Shown here piece after piece: positions 35,601 to 46,951 of a DNA stretch of 64,000 nt. Each line of letters starts with the position of its first letter. Position 1 is the stretch's first letter. The stretch lies in the NCBI GenBank assembly GCA_007449985.2, contig VIIQ02000054.1, positions 424,278 to 488,277 of the forward strand, read 5' to 3'. Position numbers and translations under genes: made by a program. This DNA is from Desmodesmus armatus (lineage: Eukaryota > Chlorophyta > Chlorophyceae > Sphaeropleales > Scenedesmaceae). A model generated the notes under the pieces. The model searched no databases, had not been told where the DNA came from, and saw nothing but the letters and a program-made list of their open reading frames with translations.

Positions 35601-36030
35601 ATACATGCAAGGCGAAACCTTCAACTTCAGATGCCCCCACGGGTCTCACATCACCAGGTACCATGGCTATGTAGGCCCTGCACGCTTCAATTGGATATAT
35701 GGGCTGGGACCTGTGGAGTGCAGTGATGGCACCAAAAGCTCAGCGCTGTGGGGGACTACTGTCAGCCAGGGTCACCAAGGAATTCCCTTTACTTAAGGGC
35801 CCTTTGGGGCTGGATGTGTTGGTTTTGACGTTGCTTACGAGGTGTTGAAGGCAGTTTGCAAGTTGAAGTTTACAGAATGTGGTGGAGGTGTTGTTGGGGC
35901 CAACACTTTCTCCAGCTATCCTCAAAACGCAAGCCTGCGCTGCCCCTCTGGGATGCAGGTGGTCGGTGTCTTTGGTGAGCATGAGCCGAAAGGTTTTGGT
36001 CTCCTCAAGGTCGGACTGTACTGCATGTGA
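29687..36030 (+). CDS. Mosaic secreted protein: lamin-tail-like, FAS1 with ShK insert, Pro/Ser-rich, sushi-like; premature stop in last exon
   Basis: Exons supported: 29687-29759, 29995-30388, 30849-30927, 31007-31083 (end uncertain), 31742-31861, 32757-32963, 33297-33444, 33656-34056, 34331-34673, 35054-35227 and 35582-36030. The start encodes a signal peptide (LVCMFALLCTSTIAQA). Next is a lamin-tail-like domain (ESATPNPAPGMGEPKIVI, LPAGGSLVFT, GTVTLSDPNDKPMSRMIW). A FAS1 domain follows (NVVDVFKSLGTHETF, LLAPTDEAFDQLL, ALKDILLYHIIPGRY, NGVIHSINRVLFPP), interrupted by a six-Cys ShK module (CVDKPTPDNFTC ... GGFCQRTCQRC). Then come a hydroxyproline-type Pro/Ser stretch, a sushi-like exon and the same final module as the neighbour. 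TAA at 35794-35796 cuts that last module; the frame is otherwise open to 36030. The link between the exons at 31083 and 31742 is unresolved, so two genes are not excluded. A wall or matrix role is inferred. Confidence 0.68.
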
Positions 36031-36380
36031 CAGTAGTTGTTGTGGTGCGGTCTTGTGACGGGCTGTCCAGGCGCACCCATGTTGCAGTTGTGTGATGATG
36101 GATGGTGGCAGGAACGTGGCTACAAGTGCAGTAGTATTGGGGGAGTATGTTACATGGACATTTTCGCCAAACAACAATGGCATTGCCCACCAGGATCGAG
36201 CCAGGTGAACCTCATAAGTTGTCTCCCCTGCGGTGGTTTGCACCACCTACACCGGGTTGACCAAAGAAGGCAGAACCACCAGAATTGCAGCAAGTGCCAG
36301 CCATGCTAGGAACCTATTGTGTGCAGAGATGAGGGCAGGCAACTATACCAGTGTGGACACAAGAAACAGAACAAAGTCAG
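36031..36380. other. Short intergenic stretch
   Basis: It lies between the end of the mosaic gene and the LINE fragment and includes the 3' UTR of the former. Nothing else is recognised. Confidence 0.3.
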
Positions 36381-36842
36381 TCAAATACCCATAGTAAGGC
36401 CAAGCAAGCGTGCTCTGCGCACTTTCATTTTGTACAAAGTGTGTGCCAGGGCCGACTGTTCGGCATGTTGAAACACAGTAGCAACACAATCTTGGTCACC
36501 CAACTGGACTGAAGCCGGGTCAGCAAAGGCTGGGCAGGCGGTGCGCAGATCATCATACACGGGACATTCAAGAATGAAGTGCTTTAGATCTTCAACATTG
36601 TTGCTGGTGCCAGTACGGGCCAGCACAGCAGCGCGGTTGGCCAGCGAAGCGTCCTGACCAGAGCACAAACGACAGATGCGATCCGCCCTTGGGACAGACT
36701 CCCTACGCTTGCGACCCTGCTCAATTTCAAGATGTGCAGAGCCAACACGCAACTGCGCCAGGTTTTGTGCCAAGTTGAAAGACAAGCACAACTTCATATG
36801 CGGGGCTGCATGGTCTCTATTGCATCTTGGGCGCAGACTCAT
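36381..36842 (-). mobile_element. 5'-truncated LINE fragment: C-terminal part of ORF2
   Basis: The translated minus strand matches the C-terminal region of the LINE at 9313-16322 in layout: a basic stretch with RVGSAHLEIEQGR, the knuckle CRLCSG, then LKHFILECPVYDDLR. Downstream is RARLLGL, like RRHLLGKGNL in the complete element. Residues differ at most positions, so this is a different family or an old copy. The open frame is short, and stops appear upstream (toward 36960), so only a remnant remains. Confidence 0.75.
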
Positions 36843-38538
36843 CCAGAACCTACCACTGGTACTGCTGGCAGCGGGGCAAAATCACAGTTCGTTTTTGCCC
36901 GTAGTTTTTGCTGACTGTGGGTATGGATCGTGGGTTTATAGCCCGGCAGTGTAACATTGCCACATCTGCATGAAGCCCGTGCACGGTGGGTGGCGCAGCT
37001 TTGCATCAGATGCACAGCATCAACGCAAACATTTAGAGCAAGTACTTGCTTTCACACCCATCCTGAACCAACATGTGGGCTGCGCCCAAACCGGCTATGC
37101 CCGTGAAGGAGGCAACAGAGTCGGGTTGGGTAAGGAATCGGGTATGAGTAGGCCTCGGGCTATTGTTGTGTGCGTTCAGGTTGATTTTGAGCAACTTATC
37201 CCTGGCAGATGTATCCCTGGCAGATGCATCCCAATGGGGTAGCCCCCCCCTCCTTCCCCTGCCCTCGCAATTCAACCTCAGCGACCTGCTGCAACAGCAT
37301 TTGCAACTGGTCAGCAGCAGACAGTGTGGCACCATGAGGGTGGAGCCTCCACCCCCGGGGGGTATTGGCAGGGGAATCCCAGTGGGGTGGGCTTCACCCA
37401 TCCCCCTTCCCCCTGCCCTCGCAAGTCTACCTCAGTGACCCAGTGCAGCCACCATCCCCCCCCCCCCCACATGGAAAAAAGCCCGAGCATGATCCAGGAA
37501 GGCCAGTGGAAGGGTATCTCAAAAAACCACTTGAAGCAACTGAAATGCATTGCTTCAACAGCAGCAAATGCGTTGTCGAAATATCGCTTGGACTGGTGGC
37601 TCACTGAAGGTGCAGCTGTCAAGAAGCGAAGTCATCATGGCAGATGTGTGCGCTTCCGTCTCATGTTTTCAAAAGGATAACCGGTTGATGTCGCAAGACC
37701 AACGCGCATCAAACGCGTGCCGGAAACGCCCGTTTTGGGGAGAGCAGCAACAAGGATCGCCAGTTCCCCTGGTCCCTGCTGTCTGCATACTGGTTGCCTG
37801 GACTCCGCAACCTTCTGTACCTGCTATCTGATGGACCCTTTACATACCTGTAGTGACAGTTGCTCCTGATATGGCAGCTGCCGGTTTAGTCAACCCCGTA
37901 CTGTACTGCCAAGCCGTTCTGCACCGACAAGCATTGGTCGTGCCTGTGCACTTGCCTTTCAGTTTAATTGCCTCACATACATTCGTATGGTCGCAGAAAA
38001 TACACCCTGTTGGGAAAAAAGTGCCAAATTTCTGGGAAGGCAGTTGCGATGGGTCATTGCAGCCAATCGCGACCGAACCAGGGGAACTTCCCGTTGGTTT
38101 TAAGAAAATTTTTTGTACTCCCTGTTTGTCCAGCTCATCAGATGCGGCTGCAGCTGTCAGTGCAGCGGCTGCTGCCGTGCCAAAGTGGGGGGTCCAAAAG
38201 CAGTAGAAGTGAGTAGAGTTGGGGTGAGTTTTTTTGGGTCGATACGTCATAAAATACTATCGCGATTCTAAAAAAAAGGGGGGCGGGTCGGTTCGTGATG
38301 GGTCCCTGATCGTCGCTATACTAAAGCCCTTCGGGCATAGCCATAAGTTCTTGGTTCAAGCACCACCACAACACAGCACACAGCGCGCGCCGCACCAAAC
38401 CGTACCATACAACACCAACAGCAACGTCTGCTGAAAGTCCCTTCCATCACTCTTTGACTCAAAGACCTTGTCTGACAAGGTCAGCCAACACCCCCACACA
38501 AGGCGCCCCCAGCTTCTCGGCCAGCTGTGCCTTAGCTG
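36843..38538. other. Intergenic, 1.7 kb, with a local duplicated G/C-rich block
   Basis: Two blocks near 37230-37310 and 37380-37450 share CCCAATGGGGT/CCCAGTGGGGT, CCCCTGCCCTCGCAA and an ACCTCAG(C/T)GACC(C/T) motif, so a ~70-bp segment was duplicated here. A run of 14 C follows (37458-37471). Open frames around 37840-38250 show no convincing family match, so no gene is called. Confidence 0.4.
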
Positions 38539-40263
38539 TTACCGAAACAACGCAAGCTGCGTCAGCTGAGTGACAACACCCAGCTGAGCCGCCGCCTCAC
38601 CCAGCTGCACCTGACACAACATCAGTGTCTGCAGGCTCTTTATCCCGCGCATGTCCTGCACAAAGGACCCCCACTCGGCAGGGCTCAGCACGCCGACAGT
38701 GTGCTGAGGGTCACCCCTGCACGTGATGGTCAGCGTGCGCAGTGCAGGAAGCTCCTGCAGCTTCCCTGCAATTGACGTGAAGACAAAGGGCAAGCTGCAC
38801 GGGTCGACAACCATGGAGACGTTCTCCAGCTGCGTCCAGTGGTGCATGTTGCTGAGCAAATTGTCCAGCAGCGGCTTGCCATGCACGACAAACTTCAGCT
38901 GCTTCAGCGGCAGCTGCCCGATGAGGTTCGCGGCTACCTCGATCTGCACATGCTGAGCAAAGAGTCGCAGGTCCTGAAGGTTGCTCAGCTGCCGCAGCAG
39001 CCGTACGTCGGTGGGGACGATCGGCCAGTTGCAATGAAGCCGCTGCAGCGACGGCAGCTTCAGCGCAGGGTTGAAGCTTTCGTGCAACAGCGCATGCAGC
39101 TGGATGAGACCGGGTGGCAGCACATCGTGTGATGTGAGGGCCGCACGCGAGGCCAGTGCTGTACATGACAGCCGTGTCAAATCTGTCAAATGGCTGAGGT
39201 CAAGTGCGGCTCCTGAAACTGCTGCTGCGCCGCCTGCTCCTCCTACCGGGGTGCATGTGTCCTTGTCTGCCGTTAGGGACCGAAGGGATGGCGGCAAAAA
39301 GCGGCAGGTGCGGCTGCGCAGGCAGGCGGGCTGCAGGTGCAGCGCAGTCAGCCGGCTCAGCTGCTGCAGGGCTGGGAGAAGCTCCTCTGCCTGGCGCGCA
39401 GCCTGCTTCGCCGCCTTGTGCTGCTCAGCACTGCCGCTCTTGCTGTTGTCCATGCTGGCGGGCTTGCAGGACACCTCCAGATGAAGGTCTTTCAAGCCGG
39501 TCAAGGACGCCAGGCTGTGCCGTAAGTTATGCACAGGCAGACCTGCTGCAAGGGCGATCTGCAATCGGGTCAGCTGCGTGCTGCCCCACATCACATGCAG
39601 CAGGCGGCCGCTGGAGGCGCCCTGCAGCAGCAGAGTCGACATGCCACCGGCTTCAAGCCCCGCTGGGCTTGTTGTTGAAAGGATACCTTGCTGGAGCTCA
39701 GGGGCTGGGAGAGACAGCACGGCTGCTGCCGCTGCGGCTGCTGCAGCTGCTGCGCGTGTCGTCGTGCGGCCTGCTGTGCTGTGTCCTGTTCGTCCTGCGG
39801 CTCCTGTTGCTGCATGGTGCAGCTGCATGCCTGCAGCCATGCCATCCTCCAGGCCAGGTGTGAGGTCCACTGCCAGGCCCTGCAGCAGGCTGGCGTGCTT
39901 GGCTAGCCACCTGCCTAGGGTAGGTCCAGACACGGAGCTTGGTGGTGCTGCTGCTACTACAGCTGCTACTGTTGCTGCTATCACTTCTCTAAGTGGGGAT
40001 TTGGATGTATGTATGGATGAATGACGCCTGGCTGCAGCTACTGCAGGCGTGTCCAAGAGCACCACCTTGACACGGCCTGTGCAGGCGGTGTGCACCAGTT
40101 GTGCCATGGCATTGTTGCAGCACAACAGCTTGCACACCACAGCAGCTTCAGGTTGCGTCCACAGCTCCTGCAGCAGCAGCTTCCAGACCAACTCGTCTGG
40201 CAGGCTTTCAGCTGTGCTGGGCTGGTGTGCTGCATGTTGCTGTGCGCCCTGCCACCTCTGCAT
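38539..40263 (-). CDS. F-box-like leucine-rich-repeat protein, single exon, 574 aa
   Basis: One uninterrupted frame starting at ATG 40263 (MQRWQGAQQHAAHQPS). Residues about 17-55 (ESLPDELVWKLLLQELW ... VCKLLCCNNAMAQLV) resemble an F-box. Irregular leucine-rich repeats follow from about residue 220 (LASLTGLKDLHLEVS, LQQLSRLTALHLQP, LRQLSNLQDLRLF, LPALRTLTITC) to the C-terminal LGVVTQLTQLALFR. An Ala/Gly-rich segment lies between. F-box/LRR proteins usually serve as substrate receptors of SCF ubiquitin ligases; the F-box here is weak, so that role is tentative. Algal LRR proteins without SCF roles are also common. No intron is seen, unlike its neighbours. Confidence 0.72.
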   Translation of the reverse strand: MQRWQGAQQHAAHQPSTAESLPDELVWKLLLQELWTQPEAAVVCKLLCCNNAMAQLVHTACTGRVKVVLLDTPAVAAARRHSSIHTSKSPLREVIAATVAAVVAAAPPSSVSGPTLGRWLAKHASLLQGLAVDLTPGLEDGMAAGMQLHHAATGAAGRTGHSTAGRTTTRAAAAAAAAAAAVLSLPAPELQQGILSTTSPAGLEAGGMSTLLLQGASSGRLLHVMWGSTQLTRLQIALAAGLPVHNLRHSLASLTGLKDLHLEVSCKPASMDNSKSGSAEQHKAAKQAARQAEELLPALQQLSRLTALHLQPACLRSRTCRFLPPSLRSLTADKDTCTPVGGAGGAAAVSGAALDLSHLTDLTRLSCTALASRAALTSHDVLPPGLIQLHALLHESFNPALKLPSLQRLHCNWPIVPTDVRLLRQLSNLQDLRLFAQHVQIEVAANLIGQLPLKQLKFVVHGKPLLDNLLSNMHHWTQLENVSMVVDPCSLPFVFTSIAGKLQELPALRTLTITCRGDPQHTVGVLSPAEWGSFVQDMRGIKSLQTLMLCQVQLGEAAAQLGVVTQLTQLALFR

Positions 40264-41974
40264 AATTCTGCCTGCTGCCCTTCAGTCCGCCCAGTAAGAA
40301 ACTCGTGAACTTGCACCTGTGACAGCAGCAGAGCAGGTGCTTGCTCTTGAGCTCAGCAAGAAAACCTCCACCAAGCAGCGGGACGATGGTTTCACAGCCT
40401 GATTGATGATAGTACTAAGCATGTTATTAGTACTGGATTGGCACGATAAGAAGGGTGCCTCCTGGTTCCTCACCGTAGTTGGCCGTTCCGACAGGCTGGT
40501 ACAACAGCAACTACTTATAGGCCCAGCTAGACACTTGGAATACATCACAGACATCAATCAAGATAATGCTGTTTGTTCGTGAGTTGCTGGCCGGACGATT
40601 GAGTTTCTTTTACCCTTGGCGGGTTTTGTTATTGTCATGGTCATGTACCGTATATGGGTCAGTTTGCTTGCATACTGTGCGAAAGGTTCCTCAAGAAACC
40701 ACCACATTATCTTTGCCTCATATTGTCCAGTACCCACCCCATCTGGAGAACTATCCTGGAAGGCTCTGAGGTTGGTTGCATTGCAATACAGGCAGCCCTC
40801 AACATTGCAGATAGTAAGTGTTGTGGTACCCCACTTCAACACAAGACTGTTCATGTCGCGCATGGTGCACGTATCTTTGCCCTGTTGGCATGACACTGCC
40901 CGCATCGAGTTACCCACCAGGCTTGACTGGAGTGACGTGTGAGTCAGTGCTCAGTGAGATCTAACCATCGTGGTCGGTGTCACGCTGACTAGGCCGAATA
41001 CTGGACTAGGCCATTCCTCAAACAAAGCAATACTCAAGTGGGCCAACTTGCACATGGAACAATGTGACCACTGGCATGCAACTGATTCGAGGCACACACT
41101 GCAGGAACACACCAGCCCATGCACTACTTACTTTGTGCACAACACACATGCAATGCAAACTACCTCAACGGCCCTGAAGTACACATCACACACCTGTGCT
41201 GTGTGGACCTCAACCGCTGATCAGACCTCATGAGGTCACATAGTGTGCACCTCTCCGAGAGGCCTGAGTCAGGCACAAACACACCCACTCCCAACTGGCG
41301 GGGATTGGCCAAGCCTGCCGGCACAAACACATGCTAGCCACAAAGGAATTTCAGTCCAAAGTACAAAGCAACAATCATGCATCAACCATGTCTAGCAAGA
41401 TGTGCCAGCATGCGCAATTCAAGCATGTACTGTACACACTAGTGCAAACACAACGTACAACTTTGATCAAACCACACTCACCAGCCACAACAGCAACACC
41501 CAGCCAAGCTTTTTGCTCAGCTAGGCATACTCCGCACAGCATGACTGTGGAGCCCTTTCCACACAGGCCGCCAGCAGCAGTGTTGCATGGCACAAGCAAG
41601 CTGCGCACTCCCTCAGCCTAGCCCTGTCTATCCCCTGATTAGCTTGCACTCAACCCTGCTTCCCTCCACCTTGCCAAATCACCAACAAAGAGGATTGCTG
41701 TGACTCGTACTGTAGCCACTCATGTCACAGCACAGGCAAAGCTCCCCCTCCCTCAACCCTTCAAATTCCTGCAGCTGGCCATGGTACCACAGGAACATGT
41801 ATGTGGTGCCACATGCGTCAAGCCCAGCCTGATGGACAACCCGACTGGCTCACTATCAAACCGACTCTGCAAACCGACACATTGTACAATTCAATCGAAA
41901 AACACTTGATCATACTCCCTCCTCCCCCACTGTAACACAAATAATACTCTCCCTTACTACCTTCCTTACAGCTT
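40264..41974. other. Intergenic, 1.7 kb
   Basis: The stretch lies between the start of the F-box-like/LRR gene and the stop of the GH32 gene. I see no family resemblance in any frame, no RNA gene and no repeat of note. A TGTAA on the minus strand at 41966-41970 is only 5 bases past the GH32 stop, too close to be its poly(A) signal. Confidence 0.35.
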
Positions 41975-44596
41975 TCAAACTACGTCCTCCCCCTCCTGCT
42001 GCCCCCCCTCTTGTGCATCCCACATGCTGGCCATCTCATATGCCTCCAACCGCTGAACCAACACACCACCACCACCCAGTGCAACCAGCGACAATTCACG
42101 CATGGCACCCACACCATACCCAGACTGCTGTTTCACACCACTGATAACACCACTGCCACCACTACCAGCACCCACCCCCAGGCTCACAACCACCCCACCA
42201 ACCCCACCACCACCTACTGGCAGCACACCAGTACTACGGCTACCCCTGCTGTCCGCACCCACAAGACCAAACATGGGAATGGCACTGCCAATGCTGCTCA
42301 CTGCCTTCCCTGCAGCTCCCATCCCAGCAGCAGCAGCAGCAGCAGCAGGCTGGACTGTGCTGCCAGGAGCTACTAGCAGCTGAGCATACATGCCATACTC
42401 ACTCTCCAATGAGGGCTGAATGCTGCTGCTGCCCTGAGCTTGGCCCTGTAAGGCATTCAGCTGCAGCAGCCGACCGCCCTGCAGCCCAGGCAGCACACCA
42501 TCACTACCCGGCCCACCAGCTGCACCTGGCCCACCGGGACCAGGTAGTGACCCTGGCCCACCAACACCTGGCCCATCTGGGCCAGATAGTGACCCTGGCC
42601 CAACAGGTGCTGATGTGGAGCTGGGCCGGATGGTGGTGGATCCCTGCTGTCCCATGGGCCAGCTGGTGAAGCTGGTGAGGGTGGCTACTGGGTCACTGCC
42701 TGGTGCCTCTGGCTCGTCAAACACAAAGGCAGAGCGCCAGTTCCTACGGGGACCAGGGGACCTGCAGAAAAAAGAGAGTGAAGGGGTGACAACAATTGTG
42801 AGAGAGGCGCGACGATAAAGGTTGCCATTACAATGCCTAGAAGCATGCTGAGCTGCCTGCTTTAGGGTAGCAGATGCCCGCCAGATCGCGCCCCCACCAG
42901 TAGCAGCAAGCAAACTGCTTGGTCATTTTGAATTGAGCTCTCCATTCTGCACCTGGGGTTCTGCACCTGCACATCTCAACCTACTAACCAGCAGCCTGTT
43001 GTACAGCTCGTGAACATGCCCCTGCCACCTCACCCCGCCCTTTCATGAAACCCCATCCCGCCACACTCCCTGTTGTGCCCAAGCTCACACTGTCCCAACC
43101 CCACACCAGTGCACCCACCTGGCTGCTGCCCGTGCACTCCCAGGCCGCCCCGGTCGGCTCCCTGCTGTGGGTGACAGCACACCACCTCCACCATCAGACT
43201 CAACCCCTGCTCCCTGCTGCTGCTGCTGCTGCTGCTGCTGAGCAGTAGCGCTGAGCTTCTTGGCCGTGCGGATCTGCAGTGCCGGCAGTGCACTGGGAGG
43301 GGGCAGCACCCCGTTGGCCGCCTCTTTAACACTGGCAGCAGCAGCAGCTTCTGGTATTGTTCCACCCACACCACCACCACCAGCAGCAGCAGTGCTGCTG
43401 CTGCTGCTGCTGAACAGGCTGCTAAGCTTGGGGTCCGTGAAGAGGCTAGCGCCCTTCTGCTGCTTTGACTGGTCCCTAACCCCAGAAGACACTGCATCAG
43501 CTGCAGCTGATGCTGCAGCACCTATTGGACCTCCTGCAGCAGCAGCAGCAGCCTGCCCTGATGGTGGTGGCACCCCAAAGTTTGCAGGCAGCACAATCTG
43601 GTGCTTCACAGTTGTGCTGCTACTGCCGATTCCACTGACACCATCACCCTCCCCTGCTGCTGCTCCCTTCTTCGCCTTGCTAGTGAGCTTCTTCTGAAAC
43701 CAGGTCACTAGTGCTCCCGCAGTGCTGCCGCCACTGCTGCCACCAAAGCCGCCACTGCTGCCACCGGTGCCGCCATTGCTGCCGCCAATGCTGCCACTGC
43801 TGCCACCAGGCCGGCGGCTGCTGCTGCTGATGTTGCGAGGTGCTGTTGGTGCTCTGTGGGGACTGAACCCTGGGAACATGTCGGTGGCTGCGGCTGGAGC
43901 TGCTGCTGGTGGCGGTGTGGATGGTGCAGTCCCTGCTGCTGCTGCTGTTGGGGCATTTAGTACACCACCACCATTGTTACCAGCAGCAGCGGCACTCGTG
44001 TCAAACCACGAAGGTGCAGCAGGTGCAGCAGCAGCAGGATCAGCAGGTACTCCTGCATTGAAGCTAGCCTCTGCAAACAGCCGCCGCTGCCGCTGACCCC
44101 TACTGCTGCTGCTGCTCTTGCTGCTGGGGTCTCCCCCTGTACCTGCACCGTCCCGCTGCTGCTGCTGCTGGACCCCTGCTGATGACACCTCATCCTGACC
44201 CGCCAAGCCTGCTGCTGTCCCACCTCCCGCCACCCCTCCCCCCAGCGCTGCTGCTGCTGCTGCTCCTGCTGCTGCAGCGTCTGCTGTGCTGCTGTTAAAT
44301 CCCTGTATCTGTGCCAGTCCTGGCAGAAGGGCTGCTGCATCAGTTATTGCAGTGACCTTTGCTGCCAAACTGCGGTTAGGGCTGAAGTAGTGCACATAGG
44401 GCCCTACACCACCCGGGCTGGGAGGCACTGCAGACGCTGCCTGACGTGTGCACACACTACCCAGGGGTGGGGGAGGGCTGAAGGGGGTGCTGCTGCTGGT
44501 GGTGGTGGTGGGGATGGCACTGCTGCTGCTGCTGCCTGCACTGCCGCCTGTCCCGGGGTGCAGGGACGAGGAAGAGGAAGGGGGCTTCTGCTGTGG

Positions 44597-44630
<34 letters not shown>

Positions 44631-46918
44631 AGGGCTGTGTTGTGATGCAGCAGCGTAGAGGAGCTGAGAGGCAGGCTGGCAGCTGATGTATCTGCTGCTG
44701 CTGAAGTCTCAAAAGCCGCAGGAAGGCGGCTACCAGCAGCAGCAGCAGCAGCCTCGCCCTCTGCTGTGGGTGGCAAGCTAGGGTCAAAGCTGCGCCTACG
44801 GGGGCTTGACACCCCACCCCCAACCCCACCCACATACCCCGGCAGTGCCGCCACATCAAAACTGTGCCGCACTTGCCTGGATTTGAACCTGGGACTCCCC
44901 TTCCAAGCAGTTGGGGAACCCCACCCACTGACCCCTGCACTGCTCAAGCTTCCCATACTGCCACTGTGTGCGCTGTACAAGCCCCCAATACCCGACAGGC
45001 CTCTCCGGGGGCTAGTTAGCCGTGCATTGGCACTAAGGCTGTGCAGGAGTAGCCTACTAGACATGTGGTGCATGCCTAGGCCGGAGCCAGCACCTGCGCT
45101 GTGTGTGTGGTGCAACAGTAGGCCGAGGTTTGCTAGGCTGCCAGACATGCTGACCTCGCTGGCTGTGTCTGAGAGGTCCAGGGCGGAGGCGGCGGCTGCA
45201 GATTTGCGGGTGGCGATCTCTGCTGCACGGGCGGTGGGGGCGCCACGGTAGACGCGGGTGGTGAGGGCTTCACCTGGGGGGGGGGGGGGGGGTGCAGGGG
45301 GTAGGAGGGGAGGAGTGGTGTGAAAGACACTTGGGCGCGTAGGGGTGCGGGTGTTGGGAGGAGGGTGAGCAGGTAGAGAGGCAAGGAACAGCATACCATC
45401 AAGACCGTGAAAGAGGGCGCTGCAGTACACGCGGGTGGTGAGCGCGGGTGGTGAGCGCCTCACCTGGCGCGGGGGGGGGGGGGGGTGTTGCAGAAAAGGG
45501 GTGTTGGTGTTGCAGTGTGTTAGCACAGGGACTACTTGAGTAGATAGCATACTATGAACATGCAAGTGTGTGTGTGTGTCGACAGAGAGACTGCACAGAG
45601 AGACTGCGTGTGTGTGTGTGTGTGTGGGGGGGGGGGGACAGGAAGGCGTGCAGCGGTTGAGGGGTAGACCGTCACTACGGCGTCACGAAACTCGACTGTA
45701 TGTCCACTGCGCCCCCCCTCCCCCCCCCCCCCCCCCACACCACACCCCTCACCTGTCCCACAGAACAGCTCCAGTATAGAGTAGTCCAGCAGCAGCCTCA
45801 GCTGCAGTGGCTCCCCCTCATCCAAACCCCTCAGCTGGCAGGCCAGCACCCTCAACCCCGCAGCCTGTGCAGCGGCAATGCTGTCAGCCAGTGCTCCCTG
45901 CGGTGCAGGGGGTAGGGCAGGGGTCTGATACCCTAGCTTCTCCGGAGTGGGGGTACCTGTCCTGCTCTGTACCACCCCCTGCTGCTGCTGCTGCTGCTGG
46001 AAGTCCTGCTGGGGGTTCTGCTGGTAGTCAGGAACGGACCCCACCCCAGCAGCAGCAGCAGTAGCGGCGGCTACTGCTTCTGCTGCTGCTAGGTCGTCTG
46101 CTTGCTGCTTGAGTAGCTTGAGTAGTGCATCAGGCTGTCCCACCAACACCTGCAGTTGGCTGGTTGACCAGTCATAAGTCAAGGCAGCAGCCTGCCAATG
46201 CTCCTGAAGGAGGGCTTCAGCAGCAGCAGCAGCAGCGAGTGCTGCTGCTGCTCCTGCTGCTGATTCGTCGCCAGGCTCTGCCCCGTTCTGAGGCAAAGAG
46301 GTGGAGGGGAGGGTGCTGTCAGTCGCAGGTGCTGCTGCTGCTGCTGTTGAGAAGGGGCCATAAGATGTAGAGGTAGAAAGGTAGGGGCTGCTGCTGCTGC
46401 TGCTGCTGCTGTTTGCTGTGATGCTTGCAGCCGGTGCAGCAACCCCCTGGTTCGGGCCTGCTGCTGCTGCTGCTGTATGGTGTGATGGGTGAGGGATCCA
46501 CGGCAGCACCTCCTGCCCTACAGTAGGGCTGCCTGGGGGTGATCCCCCTTCCCCACTGCCACTGAACCCTCCAAAGGCACCCAACCCTAAACCCTGCAGA
46601 CCCCCACCCCCACCCCCCACAAAGCTGTCAATGGCATCAGCACTAGCATCCAAACCACCACCACCACCACCAGCAGCAGCAGCAGCAGCAGCAGCATCCG
46701 CCACTGCTGCCAGTGTGATGCTGCCACTGACCCCTCCCTCACTCACACCCTCATCCTCACTCACTGACTCCAAACCCCCAGTGGTGGTTGGCATGGGGCT
46801 TGTGGCGCCTAGCTGCACCCTCCCGCCCAGTAGTACTGGCACAAAGGCCTGCTGGGGGGTGGTGAGGGCTTGGGCAGCAGCTGTGGGGGTGGGGTCCCCT
46901 GGGCTGCTGCCTGCCTGC

Positions 46919-46951
<33 letters not shown>

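Noticed and set aside
37840..38250. A Cys-containing frame (GCIFCDHTNVC) that might be a transposase zinc finger
   Set aside because: Spacing does not fit BED or other known fingers and no transposase core is nearby.
40558..40917. A 119-codon open frame on the minus strand
   Set aside because: No recognisable domain and no support from neighbouring exons or splice sites.
45560..45660. Coding exon reading [12 protein letters not shown] in the GH32 region
   Set aside because: It lies after a clear donor at 45753 and next to TG and G runs; the phase-matched continuation is the exon at 45273.
43260..46500. Long open frames on the plus strand opposite the GH32 exons
   Set aside because: They are low-complexity mirrors of CAG/GCA-rich exons; the minus strand has phase-matched splice sites and GH32 motifs.
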